A DNA stretch of 64,000 bases. It comes from Nyssa sinensis (Eukaryota > Streptophyta > Magnoliopsida > Cornales > Nyssaceae). Both the position numbers and the translations under genes were made by a program. The stretch lies in contig CM018051.1 in the NCBI GenBank assembly GCA_008638375.1, positions 36,861,177 to 36,925,176 on the forward strand, read 5' to 3'. How positions within the stretch are numbered: position 1 is the stretch's first letter; every line of letters starts with the position of its first letter. Below are positions 46,169 through 57,086 of this stretch, in pieces. The notes under the pieces were generated by a model that saw only the letters and a program-made list of their open reading frames with translations, had not been told where the DNA came from and ran no database searches.

Positions 46169-48072
46169 GGGGAGAGCAGCCCCCTCTATTTTTTCTCTAT
46201 TTCTTTAAAACAAATAGCAATTAACTGTTAAAACATGGGTGGGATAACCCCATTCCCCAACAGACTTTAAATCTAATCTCCTAACTGAGTACCCAAACAC
46301 CCCCAATCCCATTAAATTTAAAACAATAACCCTTAACCAATTTAACTGTGCGGTCTGACCCGTCCCGTGACCCGTTCACCCGACGTGGCCAAAGTAGTCC
46401 CCGTTCCATGTAGTTTTTTGGTGGCCCTTCGGTCACCTTCTCCGGTGTTGGTGGCTGAAAAACTGATTTCCAGAAATTGTTTCCCGTATTTTCCCTTGCC
46501 ATTTTGAGCCCTTTTTAATCCTAAAGTTCCCCAAACACATTTTAAAGTATTTTTATCACATTTTTGGCCCTCAAAACTCAGTGAACAACCCTACAATTTC
46601 AAAACCCATTTTTCTAATAACACCCCCTTTATCCCTCATTTCTTCACCAATTCTTTTGCGGTTTCTTCCTAAATTCCTCTTTTTCTTTCTAGATTAAGAT
46701 TATACATCTAAACACAAGCTTCATGCAACTTCAAATAAAATTCAGAAATTGAAATTACAAGAAAAGGTTTGGAGATCTTACCTTCTGCCTAGCCTTCCTT
46801 CCTCCCTTTTTTCTCCTTCTTCTTCCTAGCTCTTCTTTTCTCCTTCTTCTTCCTCCTCTTTTCTCCTTTAGTTTCTGATTCCCTTTCAACCAACCCACAT
46901 ATATGTGTATATATATAACTTTAGCCGCATCTCTCTCTCTCTCTCCTTTTTTTTTTTCTTTCATTTCCTTCCTCCTCCTTTGACCTTTCCTTTTCTATTT
47001 TTTGTAACCTCCCCTTCCCCCTCCTTTAATTATTTTTTAAATTTGTAGGTTACTTATATATATTTATTATACCTTATATATATATATATTAGATCTATAT
47101 ATTACCACATGTTTGGTTACATATATATATATACACATATATATATATATTGGTATTTAATATTTTATATATATAGTTGTATATATATTTATACATGGTT
47201 ATATATATATAATATATATATATTTGTTTTTATAATTCATACATATATATATGTATATTTATATATGGTTATATATATTTATAATTTTATACATTTATGT
47301 ATTCACACCCATATATGTATACATACACGTACACATACTTTGACGCTCGCTCGTAGCTTACTCAGATATTGCCTGGGCATCATCTGCCTCGGTATTATTA
47401 TTTGACTCACTTTGAGCAGTTTTTGAATTAGTCCTATTTATTTGGGTTAGGTTGTTACACTATTTGTAGCCCAGCCTCGAGTTCTGAGGTCAAAATAGTA
47501 GAGGCCCTTCTTAGAACCTAGGAACAGAAGCACGAAAACCTCTAGAAAAACCTATAAAAGGGAAGAGGGTGAATCGCCATTACTCAGAGCATGATAGATG
47601 CTCTGAAGGTTGCTTTCGACTTCACCAATAATGTGTCCTATAGGATACTCGAGCCCACAGACTACCCCTTTGACGTCCAACACTGGTGAGATCTTTGCTT
47701 ACCTTGAGTGGTTTGAGATATAAGTCTGGTTCCTCTTTCATCGTATTATTAGGAAATTTTTTAGTTGGTTTAACATGTGCCCAACTGATTTGAACATAAA
47801 TAGTTGGAGGCAATTACTAGGTTTTATAGTCTTGGGCCATTTGAATGCCATTGAAGTAGATATCCTCTTGATTTGTAGTAACATGGAAGTGAAATACCTA
47901 AGGTTGGAAGGCATGTTCTACATGTCTTTCGACAAGGGGTTCAAACCCCTCTCATTTGTACCCACTTCTAATAAGACCTAGAAGAAATGGTACTTTTATG
48001 TAAAAGGAGGCTGGGAGTTTGAAGACTTCGAGAATCAAGTTTCAACCTTCCCACGCAAAATTGGTATTAAGG

Positions 48073-48160
48073 GTGAGTCCCCTTTTTCTTTCTCAACTTG
48101 CCCTTTATAATTTTCTGAGCTTGGGCCTAAATTACTTATGCTCTAGATATTTTTGTGCAG
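48073..48160 (+). other. Intron 1 in antisense ORF
   Basis: Donor AAGG|GTGAGTCC and acceptor TTTTTGTGCAG|A enclose 88 T-rich bases with a possible branch site TTTATAATT. The length and composition fit a plant intron. It shows that the ORF is read and spliced from the plus strand. Confidence 0.6.
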
Positions 48161-48678
48161 ATAAAAAGGTTTGGAAGAGATCGATCTTCACTGTCGATCT
48201 TTAAAAGAAGTACAAAAAGCTCCTCTAGACCAACAACCATTCCCACGAGGCCATCCTTTCACCAAAGAACCTAATAGAGGCCGAACTGGTAAAGGACAGA
48301 AGTGAGAGTCTAAAGAAGTCTTTGCTCTTTGAATGGGTTCTGGGGAAAAAGAAGAAAACTGGGGAAACATACACCCCTGTCGTTCCCTACCTTATTTAGA
48401 GAAGAGAAGGAGGCCAATCTCTAACTCGCCAGAGCGGAATATGTCAGAGTAGCTGGGTCGTTCTCCAGTCCAAAAGGCCCTTCTGCCTCCAGCCTCAACT
48501 GTGCCAAAGAGGAAGAGAGGAAAAGACAAGGCAACCGTCGCCCCTCCCGAGCCTGAGTACTTCAGCCCAAGTGCTGTGTAAAAGGCTGTACAAGGACTCT
48601 TGGGTGACAGGTCCCAATAAGTTCACTAGACTGAGGTCTTAGAAGATAGCCAAAGATCTTATGGCTATCCATATAAAG

Positions 48679-48759
48679 GTAAGTTCTTGTTTACATTTTT
48701 CAATCATCTTCGAGTATTCAGTATACCTCTAGTGTTAACTTGGTTGTTTTGTTTTCAAG
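48679..48759 (+). other. Intron 2 in antisense ORF
   Basis: Donor AAAG|GTAAGTTC, a perfect consensus, and acceptor TTGTTTTCAAG|TT enclose 81 T-rich bases between the domain-containing part and the coiled-coil part. Confidence 0.65.
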
Positions 48760-49283
48760 TTATTCATGGTTTGGCAGCCATCATGGACTGCCCTAAGGAT
48801 ACCGAATAGATCGACACCCTTTAGTCAGAGCTTGATGAAACTAGGCTTCAGTTCAGGACTGTGCAGTTGGCAGTAACTGCTGTTAAAGAGAAGTTGAAGG
48901 AAGTCACCAACTCTTACTCCATTCTAGAGTTTGGAAGGGATGCTCTAGCTGCCGAGCTAGAAGGTTTCAAGAAGAAGTTTGCAGACTTCGAGGTTGTCGC
49001 TGCCAAGAAACTTTAGGACAACGTCGAAACTACAAGAGCTCAGACTTAGATCGACCTAAAGGCTGAAGTCCAGGAGCTAGGGGATGAGCTTATTAAGCAC
49101 GGATACCAAACCTTGAGGAAGAAGCTTTGAAAGATGTATCCAGACTTGGATCTGACTGGGGTGAATGACATTCTGGTCTTCCAAGTTGAGGTAGATACTC
49201 TGGATGTTGATGACGAAGAAAATGTGGCCCCCGAACTTCCTTAATTTGTGCTCCCAAAGACTGCTGAGCCTGCAACAAAGTAA

Positions 49284-50046
49284 ATTCATAGGATTTGTGT
49301 ACTTTTTTCCTTTTTTCTTTTCTGACTTCGTAACTTTCCCATTTTTGGGCTTCTAATATATGAAATTTCGATTATTTCTAGAACTTATGTCCAGTTTGAT
49401 GTCTTTTATGTTTAACTATTATCTCTAAATGTTTAGACCAACAGTAGGGAGAAATTTTTTAAGAATCCTTGTAATACTAAGTACTTTAATGGCTTAAATA
49501 ACAGAACATATAGACCTCTTATACTTGTAAAAAATACGATGTTTTTTCATTCTTAAGGTCTGGTGGGAATGCTACAGTGATGGGCATACAGACCTTAATT
49601 ACTTGTAACAAATTCAACCCTTTCTGAGGTTTATATGCCGACTAAATGAACCAGACCTATAACGTTTGAAGTGAGCACAAGGTTGTTAGGGGTCTGTACA
49701 TTGATGAAATGGAGCAGACCTATAACACTTGTAGTTAATACAAGGTTTTTTTGGGGGTCTGTACATTGATAAAATGGACCATACCTGTAACACTTGTAAT
49801 AAATACAAGGTTTTTAAGATGTCTGTACATTAATAAAATGGACCAGACTTGTAACACTTGTAGTGAATACAAGGTTTTTAGTGGTCAATGCATAATGAAA
49901 TGGACCAAACTTGTAACACTTGTAGTGAATACAAGGTTTTTAGGGGTTTGTACATTGATGGTAAGCATTGAAGAGAATAATTAAAAAACTCTTTACTGAT
50001 AATACTTGCGTAAATACTCAATGTTACAAGGCCTGGGTACACATTT
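49284..50046. repeat. E7 spacer with ~62 bp minisatellite
   Basis: Between the antisense ORF and the end of pol. From about 49600 to 49970 there are five to six units of roughly 62 bp. Each has GTCTGTACATTGATRAAATG, GACCAKACYTGTAACACTTG and TAGTGAATACAAGGTTTTTA. The four right-hand units are the most alike. No coding sequence; it may separate the two convergent transcription units. Confidence 0.8.
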
Positions 50047-50771
50047 TTAAATTAAATCTTCTAACCAATAAGTTGTAGGTCTAATCATTTTGGTTATTTT
50101 GTAAGGCCCTTCCCAGTTAGGGGAGAGCTTTCCTATAGTGGGGTCTTTAGTGTTTGGGAACACTCTTCTCAAGACAAGGTCTCCGAGCTGAAAGTTGACG
50201 GGTTTTAGCCATTTGTTGAAATATTGGGCCATTCTTTGTTGGTAAGCTTTAGTCCTAATATGAGCTTGCTTGTGCCTTTCTTCTAGAAGATCTAGATTTT
50301 CTGTGAGCTTTTGGCCATTAGTCTCTTGGTTAAAGAGGTTTGTTTTAAGGTTTGGCATTCCAATCTTTACAGGAATGATTGCCTCAGGTGCCACAAGCGA
50401 GTGAGAATGGTATCTCTATAGTTGGGATTCTTTTAGTAGTTTGGTAGGCCCAGAGAACCCTAGGGAGCTCTTAGACCCATCTCCCTTTGTCTTCCTCCAA
50501 CTTCCTATTTATGGCCTCGATGATAGTTCGGTTGGTGACCTCAACCTACCTATTAGCCTGAAGATGCCCTAGAGAGGAGAAGTGGTGACTAATGTTGAGG
50601 TATTCACAAAACTTTCCGAATACCTTTCTTGTAAACGATGCTCCATTCTCTGAAATAATGACTCTAGGGTATGCCAAACCTGCATAGAACATTCTTTCAA
50701 GTAAAGTTATTTACTTCTGCCTTTGTGATGTTAGTCAAAGGCTCTGTTTCTGCCCATTTTGAGAAATAGTC
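50047..50771 (-). pseudogene. E7 integrase, C-terminal part
   Basis: Minus strand. From 50771 down it shows the second half of the integrase core: a PRVIISENG block carrying the position of the second catalytic Asp (here Glu-Asn), SHHFSSLGHLQANRQVEVTN with the third catalytic residue, and LWAYQTT. An open frame (50394-50047) follows, with GDLVLRRVF, a KLSPNWEGPYKI box and TYWLEDL at the C-terminus, the typical DNA-binding end of gypsy integrase. In-frame stops interrupt the core. E10 has separated this part from its N-terminal half. Confidence 0.85.
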
Positions 50772-51190
50772 TGTAACACCCCGACCTGACTAATTAATAA
50801 TTAGTTTGATAATTATTAATTAGAACCGACATAAAGAATAATTAAGAAAGTTAATCGAAAATCTCTTAATGGTCACGATAAGGCCAACAAAATAATTAAA
50901 CATGTCTGGAGAAGAGGGTGTAATACCCGAACCTAATTACCTATTAATTAGGTGAAATGATGTCGTTTTAACACTGTGGAAACTCGAATTAGCGAACTAT
51001 GAAGGCCACAAAGGAATAATAATTGACACGGGCCTTTGATATCGAAGCTAACTGAAATACGAAACCCTCAGAAGAAACCGTTTCGTAAAATGAGAATTAG
51101 AAAAGAAAATATAACAGAAATAGCCAAAACAGAATTATGTGCCAGCCAAACAGGGCCTAAGCCCAAAATGTGGAAAAGATACCCAAAAGT

Positions 51191-51270
51191 GAGGTCAAGA
51201 GGATTTGAACCCTTGACCAAGTGGGAAAAGATTTTAAGTACCCAAAAAATTACCAAGTGGGCTGCCAACA
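51191..51270 (-). other. tRNA-like module in E10
   Basis: Minus strand TGGCAGCCCACTTGG (weak box A) and GGGTTCAAATCCTC (box B). It is at the same offset, about 420 bases from the LTR start, as in E9, but the two box A sequences have diverged. Confidence 0.45.
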
Positions 51271-51436
51271 TCGTTGTGCCTATATATACAACAGAATTGT
51301 ATATAACACTAAATTATTCAAGTCTGCCTCCCAAATTGGCCAATGGCCATGCATGCAAATCCTTCATCATTAGCTCACATCATCCCCTTTTCAACTCCTA
51401 CATCAGTCAAACGAATTTATGATATACAAGCATCTA

Positions 51437-51520
51437 TATATATATATATATATATACACAGATGTATATGTATAGGTGCAACAATATATATATATATACA
51501 CAGATGTATATGTATAGGTG

Positions 51521-51551
<31 letters not shown>
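51437..51551 (+). repeat. 49 bp tandem pair with (TA)n in E10 U3
   Basis: Two exact copies of ACACAGATGTATATGTATAG plus GTGCAACAATA, each followed by (TA)n. Located just upstream of the leader. Confidence 0.85.
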
Positions 51552-51557
<6 letters not shown>

Positions 51558-53429
51558 CAATCCTTGGGACCCTTCAAAAGAAAATCAGTGTGCTGCACTC
51601 AGGTGTGAGTGAGTGATCTTCTGTGTGTTGTGTGGGTGTTAGAGATAGAGAGGGGAGCATTGTGTGTGAGAGGAAGGTTCGTATACATGTGCATGCATGC
51701 ATGTGAGTGTCACCCAAGTGCACACAAAGGAGTTTGGGCAACCTTGAAGGGACATTAAGAAGGTCTAAGCCAAGCCAAGAGGAGAGGAGTTCACTATTCA
51801 GAGGTATAAACCTCAAATTGCTCTATTCTTTTTGTTAAATTTTGGTACTGTTTTGATGTTGTCAAGCCCCATTAACTGCATGCATGATACCTAAAGTATA
51901 TAATCCTGAATGAGACACGAAATTAGAGCCCTAAAACAACCTAGAACACCTAAATTTGTATACAAACCACCATAGATGGACCTTAGAGGTGCAGGTCTGA
52001 AAACATCCACACCAAATCAAGTTTGGGTTGTCAAGACCTTAAATAGAAGCCATTGGTGTTCTAAAAACACTTCGACGCGATCAAAAACCTCAAAATAAGG
52101 CCTCCAAAACCTGAGTTACAGGTTTCGACCATGAAACCCAACCCCCGTTTTAGACTCTTAAACCACGTTTTTGGAATGGGGACTTGAACCCCATGAAGCA
52201 TGGATCAAAATTAAAGAAACCTCACAAGATTTGGGGCAAAAACAAGGATTTACCAACCAGTTGCAGGTTCGGTTATCCAACTTTGGACCAAACGTTTGAG
52301 CTTGATTCGAGACTTAAACTGAATGCCAAAATGTTTCTTAAACATTCAATAGCCCATGCCACCTGAAAACAAAGATCAAATCATCCCAAAAAGTCACGAA
52401 ATTGGAAGAATGTGAAATCGGGAATTAGGGTTATAGTAACTACGCGATGGAGAAAATGACGAGTCGACTGAGTCAACTCGTCCAACTCGTCTAGACCAAA
52501 CGTGTCGACTCAGACACGTGTCGAGCTACGGGCAAGCCACCGCATTATTGAAACTATGTCGTTTTGAAACCTGTTTAAAATAAATTTCAGACTTTTTGGT
52601 TACGGCAATAGAAAATTGAAATTGGGATTAAGGTTAACCCAAACCGTGGATAAGGGAGACAATGGGAATATTGTATTCCGGTTTTCTGAAGGAAGTGAAC
52701 TAGATGATTTTAGGAGTTTTGGACCAGTTCAACTGACTGAACCCTAAAACTGGACAGGTTCTGAACCATTTTTTCTGAAATTCTGTTTTGAACCCCAAAC
52801 TTTTTTGAAATTATATTTTGACCCCAACTGTTTTGCAAAATTATATTCTGGCCTAATCCGTGGGATTTTTTTTATGCAAATACACCCCTGGAAAAATAAT
52901 AAAATAATTTATTTTATTATTTTATTAATTGGGTAAAATTACTATTTTACCTTTGGACACTAAATGAGTCAAACGAAGTCCAAATAAAATAAATGAATAG
53001 TGTATTTCTACTATTTCTATAGAGACCTGGAAAAATGGGGAATTTTTTTTTTTAATTATTTAATTATTTGTTTATTTTAGTTTTATTCAAGTTAGATTAT
53101 GAGAATTATGTGGAAATAAATAAGGCATTAACAGGGACCCACTGTTGGCAGAATAAATTCCCGGCTTTATCGGCATATTGTAATTTAATATTTTATAAAA
53201 AAAATATTAAACCGATACAGCAGAAATAATTATGAAATGAAATATTAAAACGGCAATAAATAAAACACATATAAATATATTGGATTTTGTATATATATAT
53301 ATATGTATAAGATTTTATATATATATATATATATATATAGATATATATAGAATATTATGACCAAGGAGACAGCCGAAGCTACTGGGCACGCGAGGGGCTG
53401 ATGTATGTATATACATAGATATAATGAGA

Positions 53430-54400
53430 AAGCTTCTTGAGGAAGCTAGGGAAGAAAGAAAAAGAAACAAAAGAAAGAGAGAGAGGTAGTACGGCAAGGA
53501 GGGAAGGGGAGAAGAGGGGCGACGGAGGAACGATGGTGGGTGAGACGATCGTCTCGGCGTGGTGCCGAGAGTTGTTGATCGGAAGGGCGAATTCCGACGG
53601 TGATCTCAGCCTTCCCGCGTACCAGGTTGGCCTCCTGTTGCCAATGATTCTGCTCCGTCAATCCAAGGCCAAACAATGCATAGTTGCCGCATCAGTCGAT
53701 TTGGCGTCCTCGCGGATTTAGATTTTTGATGGGCTAAATTCAACTCGATTTTGGTTGGTGAAATGAGAATTTGATGGCACGGTTGTATGGGTGTTGGGTC
53801 TCTTGTTTAAGCAGGGAGTGACGATACAGTGGGCTGATGGGAAGACGACAATGGTGTTAGTGAGAGTTTGGTTGTCTTTGTTGGACGACCCTACCATAAG
53901 AGCCTTCTTCTATTTAATTTCCATTTTCGGTTTTCTGTAATGGGATTCCTGATTTGGTAAGGCTCTTTCTTGTTGATTTTGATTAGAAAATCATGGATGA
54001 ATGGGGGATTTTGTGTGTCGATTTATTGGGAAGATCATTGGGGTTTGATGAGCGGTGCCAGGTGGTTGTGATGGTAATGGTGATGGTGATGCCGTGTTGT
54101 TGGGTTCTGTTGGGGGCTCGGTTATTGGTGCAGTGTGTGTGTAGCGGTGCAGGGATGTATGTGCATGTGCGTGGGTATATTTGTGTGGCATTGAAGCAGG
54201 GGAATGAAACTGCATATGACTTGTTTGTTGTTATGATGGACTATTGTATTGAGGGTCGACTGCTATTTTCGTTTTATGGTTTTTGTTGTGGGGGTCGATT
54301 TGGTTCAGTGAGGTTTGTGGCGTTCCTCTGTTCTGTCATTTCCAGTTGAGAACAGAGGTGGATTAGGGGCTGGTTAGTGCAGCGGCATTGATCACCGTTT
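53430..54400 (+). other. E11 non-LTR-like segment of unknown origin
   Basis: A purine-rich leader (53440-53520) is followed by about 200 GC-richer bases with an ATG-initiated frame at 53533 (MVGETIVSAWCRELL...). After that comes sequence with several GTG-rich stretches. It has no counterpart in E4. It might be gene-derived like the fragment downstream, but I do not recognise it. A donor-like TTTG|GTAAGGC lies near 53957. Confidence 0.35.
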
Positions 54401-54612
54401 TGCTCCGGTTACACCTCGAGATCTCCGAGTGGGAATGAGGAAGTTCAGCCGGGATAAATTATATGTTGCTATGATGATGCGAAGTTGGAATCCTACGCAT
54501 TGCGTTGGGTACATAGAGTGTTGAATACGGCCACTGGCAAGGCTCCTTGGAGCCAACAATACCAAGGTGTTACTGCTATGGGAATTATGATAAGAGGTGA
54601 ATCACGTTGGTT

Positions 54613-54960
54613 ACTTCAATCAGTTTGGGTATTGGGTTTCTTGTTCAGGTGGAGATGGCTCACTCAATTTCAAGCAGAGAAGTTATTGTCCGTTCATCTA
54701 GAGGGTTGACTAAGCTTGGAACTTTATTCAAAAACTTAATGGCCATCCTTCGGGATGATGTAATCTGTTATGATGGCACAATGAGGAATGTATGTTGTAA
54801 TTCGATTATCCAATTTGAGTATAGGGTCAAGGCTGGAACTAAGCCCTAGATTTTCTTCGCTACTAGCGAACCTGTTAGTGTGTTGGGTGCAACTGCCATG
54901 TCGAATCCTACATATAAGGCAGTTCTTGATTCTCCTCCGAGTAACAATTTGTCATGGGAA
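54613..54960 (+). pseudogene. Captured fragment of RNA polymerase IV/V largest subunit
   Basis: One plus-strand frame, with a stop at 54847-54849, encodes about 116 residues. It reads through VQVEMAHSISSREV, then LFKNLMAILRDD, ICYDGTMRNVCCNSIIQFEY, a VKAGTKP turn, EPVSVLGATAMSNP and YKAVLD-SPPSNN-LSWE. YDGTxRN...IQFxY and GEPVGxLAAxxxxxP are landmarks of the multisubunit RNA polymerase largest subunit before the trigger loop. The ATAMSNP-YKAVLD version is that of the plant Pol IV/V subunits (NRPD1/NRPE1, I think NRPD1), not Pol I, II or III. EPVS replaces EPVG. Similarity stops after SWE, probably at an old exon end. It is sense to the LTR. Confidence 0.75.
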
Positions 54961-55150
54961 ATCTGTTCAACGGGTTGCGGCTATAGTTGGCAAAATGGGA
55001 TCCGGACAGCAAAACTAGCAGGGAACACTGACGGGAAAGGAGAAGACGATTCGATATCCTCGACGGATACAGTACGAGGGTTGAGTTGTTCACTGACTGG
55101 TTGACTGAGTGGTGGACGCAACTTTCTAGGGTTGAGACACACCCTAGTCA

Positions 55151-55160
55151 GGTATGATGT
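55151..55160 (+). other. E11 mini-exon donor
   Basis: TAGTCAG|GTATGATG at 55151/55152 equals the E4 donor ATCAG|GTATGA and is preceded by the same AGGGTTGAGAC block. The captured gene fragment ends about 190 bases upstream, so the place of the usual mini-exon acceptor is occupied by captured DNA. Confidence 0.45.
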
Positions 55161-55479
55161 TTTGCTAAGTAAGGAATAGAATTAAGTTAGGAATGATTAC
55201 CATGTTGACTGAATGAAGCATGTGTTCATTTAATACTAGAAAATCACATAGGGAATACTTGCTTTAGAACAGAACCTAAAGTTGATCGATTAGGCAAATG
55301 TATGCTTTCCTGTTATTCCGTAGAAATATGGCTTGTTCTGTATGTTAGTACAGTTTGTGGTCAGCATATCTTTTCTATGAGTTAGTTAGATATGGATATG
55401 TGATTTGAGTACCTAGTTACGTTGATTTGGCACTGTATTATGTTCATGTGAAAGTGTTTTTATCATTCCGATGTGGTGA

Positions 55480-56165
55480 CTTCTATTATTCGGATGTTGT
55501 GAGTTCTATTATTCAGATGTGGATTTATCATTAAGATGTTGTGGCTTTTATTATTCGGATGTTGTGGATTTCATTATTCAGATGTTGTGGCTTTTGTTAT
55601 TTGGATATTGTGGATTTTATTATTCAGATGTTGTGGCTTTTATTATTCGGACGTGTGGCTTTTATTATTCATATGTTGTGGGTTGAGCACGTGGTGCTGT
55701 GTATTAATCGGATGTGTTCCGTGAATGAGCATTGGTACCCAGTTTCTATCGGATGTGTTCCGTAAACGGGGGTTGGTACCCAGTTTCCATCGGATGTGTC
55801 CGTAAACGGGGGTTGGTACCCAGTTTCCATCGGATGTGTTCCGTAAACGGGAGTTGGTACCCAGTTTCCATCAGATGTGTTCCGTAAACGGGGGATGTTA
55901 CCCAGTGTCTATCGGATGTGTTCCGTGATTGAAGACATGGGTGTGATATTGAGTTGCGTGGGTGAGTCACGCGTATTTTCATTACATTCAGGGTGTGGCA
56001 TAGAGTTGACATGATGTGGCGTTGAGTTACGTGGGTGAGTCACGCGTATTTTACATTAGGGTGTGGCATAGAGTTGACATGATGCGGCGTTGGGTTGCGT
56101 GGGTGAGTCACGCGTATTTTCATTTCATTAGGGTGGGGCATAGAGTTGACATGATGACATAGAGT
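55480..56165 (+). repeat. Three successive minisatellites in E11
   Basis: First, about 9-10 units of 22-24 bp with TTATTCGGATGTTGTGG (55490-55690). Second, five ~42 bp units with TTCCATCGGATGTGTTCCGT and AAACGGGGGTTGGTACCCAG (55710-55930). Third, three ~60-65 bp units with GTGGCATAGAGTTGACATGA and GTGGGTGAGTCACGCGTATT (55940-56160). Motifs two and three are related to those of E4. Confidence 0.88.
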
Positions 56166-57086
56166 TGATATGGATGTGGCATAGAGTTTGCGTGGATGCA
56201 TTATGCGCGCTGTCATCACATTGCATAGACATGGGAACTCTTGCTGTTATATTGTTTGAATGATTGGATGACATTTGGATTACTGCTGTTACATTATTTG
56301 GATGATTTGGATAATATGTGGATTACTATCGTTACATTATTAGGATGATTGGGATAGCATGTGGATTATTCCTATTGCATTGTTTGAGTAATCTGGAAGG
56401 CATGTGGATTATTGTCATTACACTGTTAGGATGATTTAGAAAGCATGTAGATATAAATGTACACTTGCACACGCCACACCTTACTTGGATGCAACATGCA
56501 TATTACTATCATATTGTATAAATGATTGGGGAGGCATGTAGAAATGAATGTATACTTGCACACGCCACGCCTTGATTTTGTTCCTTGCATTAGCATTATA
56601 TCATACCAGTATGCTGGCGCTGACCCATTCGTGGGCACAGGTTTCAGGTAAAGCTCCTGGTACGTGGGACTAGAAGAGGTCTTGGAGAAAAGAGAGGAAA
56701 TGAAATTTGGAAGAGTATATAGCACTTGGGGTGTACTTTTGTAATATAGGGGCTTAAGCCCAAACTGTATATAGGAGATAACTGTTGAGTGTATCTTATA
56801 TGTATGTATGTTAAAGGAAAAGAATGCGTGTTTAATTTTCATGAATTGTGACCATCGAGTGAGGATGGATTGTGATGTGTTTGTATATATATAATGTATT
56901 GTGATTATCAGGGGGAAAAAGGCCCGAAAAATAGAGGAGGTTCTGTCGAAATTTTATGAAAATTAAAGAACTCTATCTAATTTGTCGTAAATTCGTAAAT
57001 CTAATTAATTACCTTTCATTTTATTTACTTTCTGTTCGTCAGTCGCACCTCGGGTTTCGGTCAAAAATTCGGGGCTTGACAATTTC

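Larger units (their letters stand above)
32577..47459 (-). mobile_element. E8: non-autonomous gypsy element with two long LTRs
   Basis: It is bounded by CTATT at 32572-32576 and 47460-47464, a perfect duplication within the antisense ORF of E7. In element orientation it has a 5' LTR (47459-44306), primer site, 4.2 kb interior, polypurine tract (AAAAGGGGTAGAA, 40101-40113) and 3' LTR (40100-32577), the latter split by E9. The interior lacks recognisable gag or pol. It is therefore a large retrotransposon derivative that needed a helper element. Confidence 0.93.
44306..47459 (-). repeat. E8 right (5') LTR, 3154 bp
   Basis: Plus-strand ends TGTCATGACCCGAAACCC and GGTTGTTACA. It is collinear with the left LTR and lacks the E9 insert. 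It contains the mini-exon (45490-45540), ~150 bp modules (about 45625, 45775, 45930), tRNA-like module (46093-46168) and (TA)n-rich U3 (47055-47310). Confidence 0.93.
32451..49283 (+). pseudogene. Antisense extra ORF of E7 (gypsy-type putative transposase-like), split by E8
   Basis: Plus strand, opposite to gag-pol. The start ATG at 32451 opens MSVSDA and then a stop; a Glu/Val-rich stretch follows to 32576, where E8 inserts, and coding resumes at 47460. 47700-48060 shows the conserved core of the plant 'putative gypsy type transposon' domain: PTDLNINSWRQLLGFIVL, a YMSFDKGFK block, SNKT and then KKWYFYVKGGWEFE. 48820-49130 is Glu/Lys/Leu-rich and probably coiled coil. The tail, ending at 49283, is acidic (VDTLDVDDEEN). 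Two introns look intact, but several internal stops make it a pseudogene. Its role in Tat elements is unknown. Confidence 0.7.
53018..57081 (+). mobile_element. E11: solo LTR, 4064 bp, with captured gene fragment
   Basis: It starts TATAGAGACCTGG (TG mutated to TA) and ends TTCGGGGCTTGACA. ATTTC flanks it on both sides (53013-53017 and 57082-57086). From about 55130 to its end it follows E4 (for example GGTATGATGTTTTGCTAAGT, GAAGCATGTGTTCATTT, TTCCATCGGATGTGTTCCG). The upstream half does not match E4 and includes GC-richer DNA (53430-53720) and an RNA polymerase subunit fragment (54613-54960). No primer site adjoins, so it is solo. Confidence 0.88.

Noticed and set aside
54485..54709. 74-codon ORF starting MESYALRWVHRV
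   Set aside because: It overlaps the polymerase fragment in another frame and shows no family resemblance; the 54613-54960 frame is the meaningful one.
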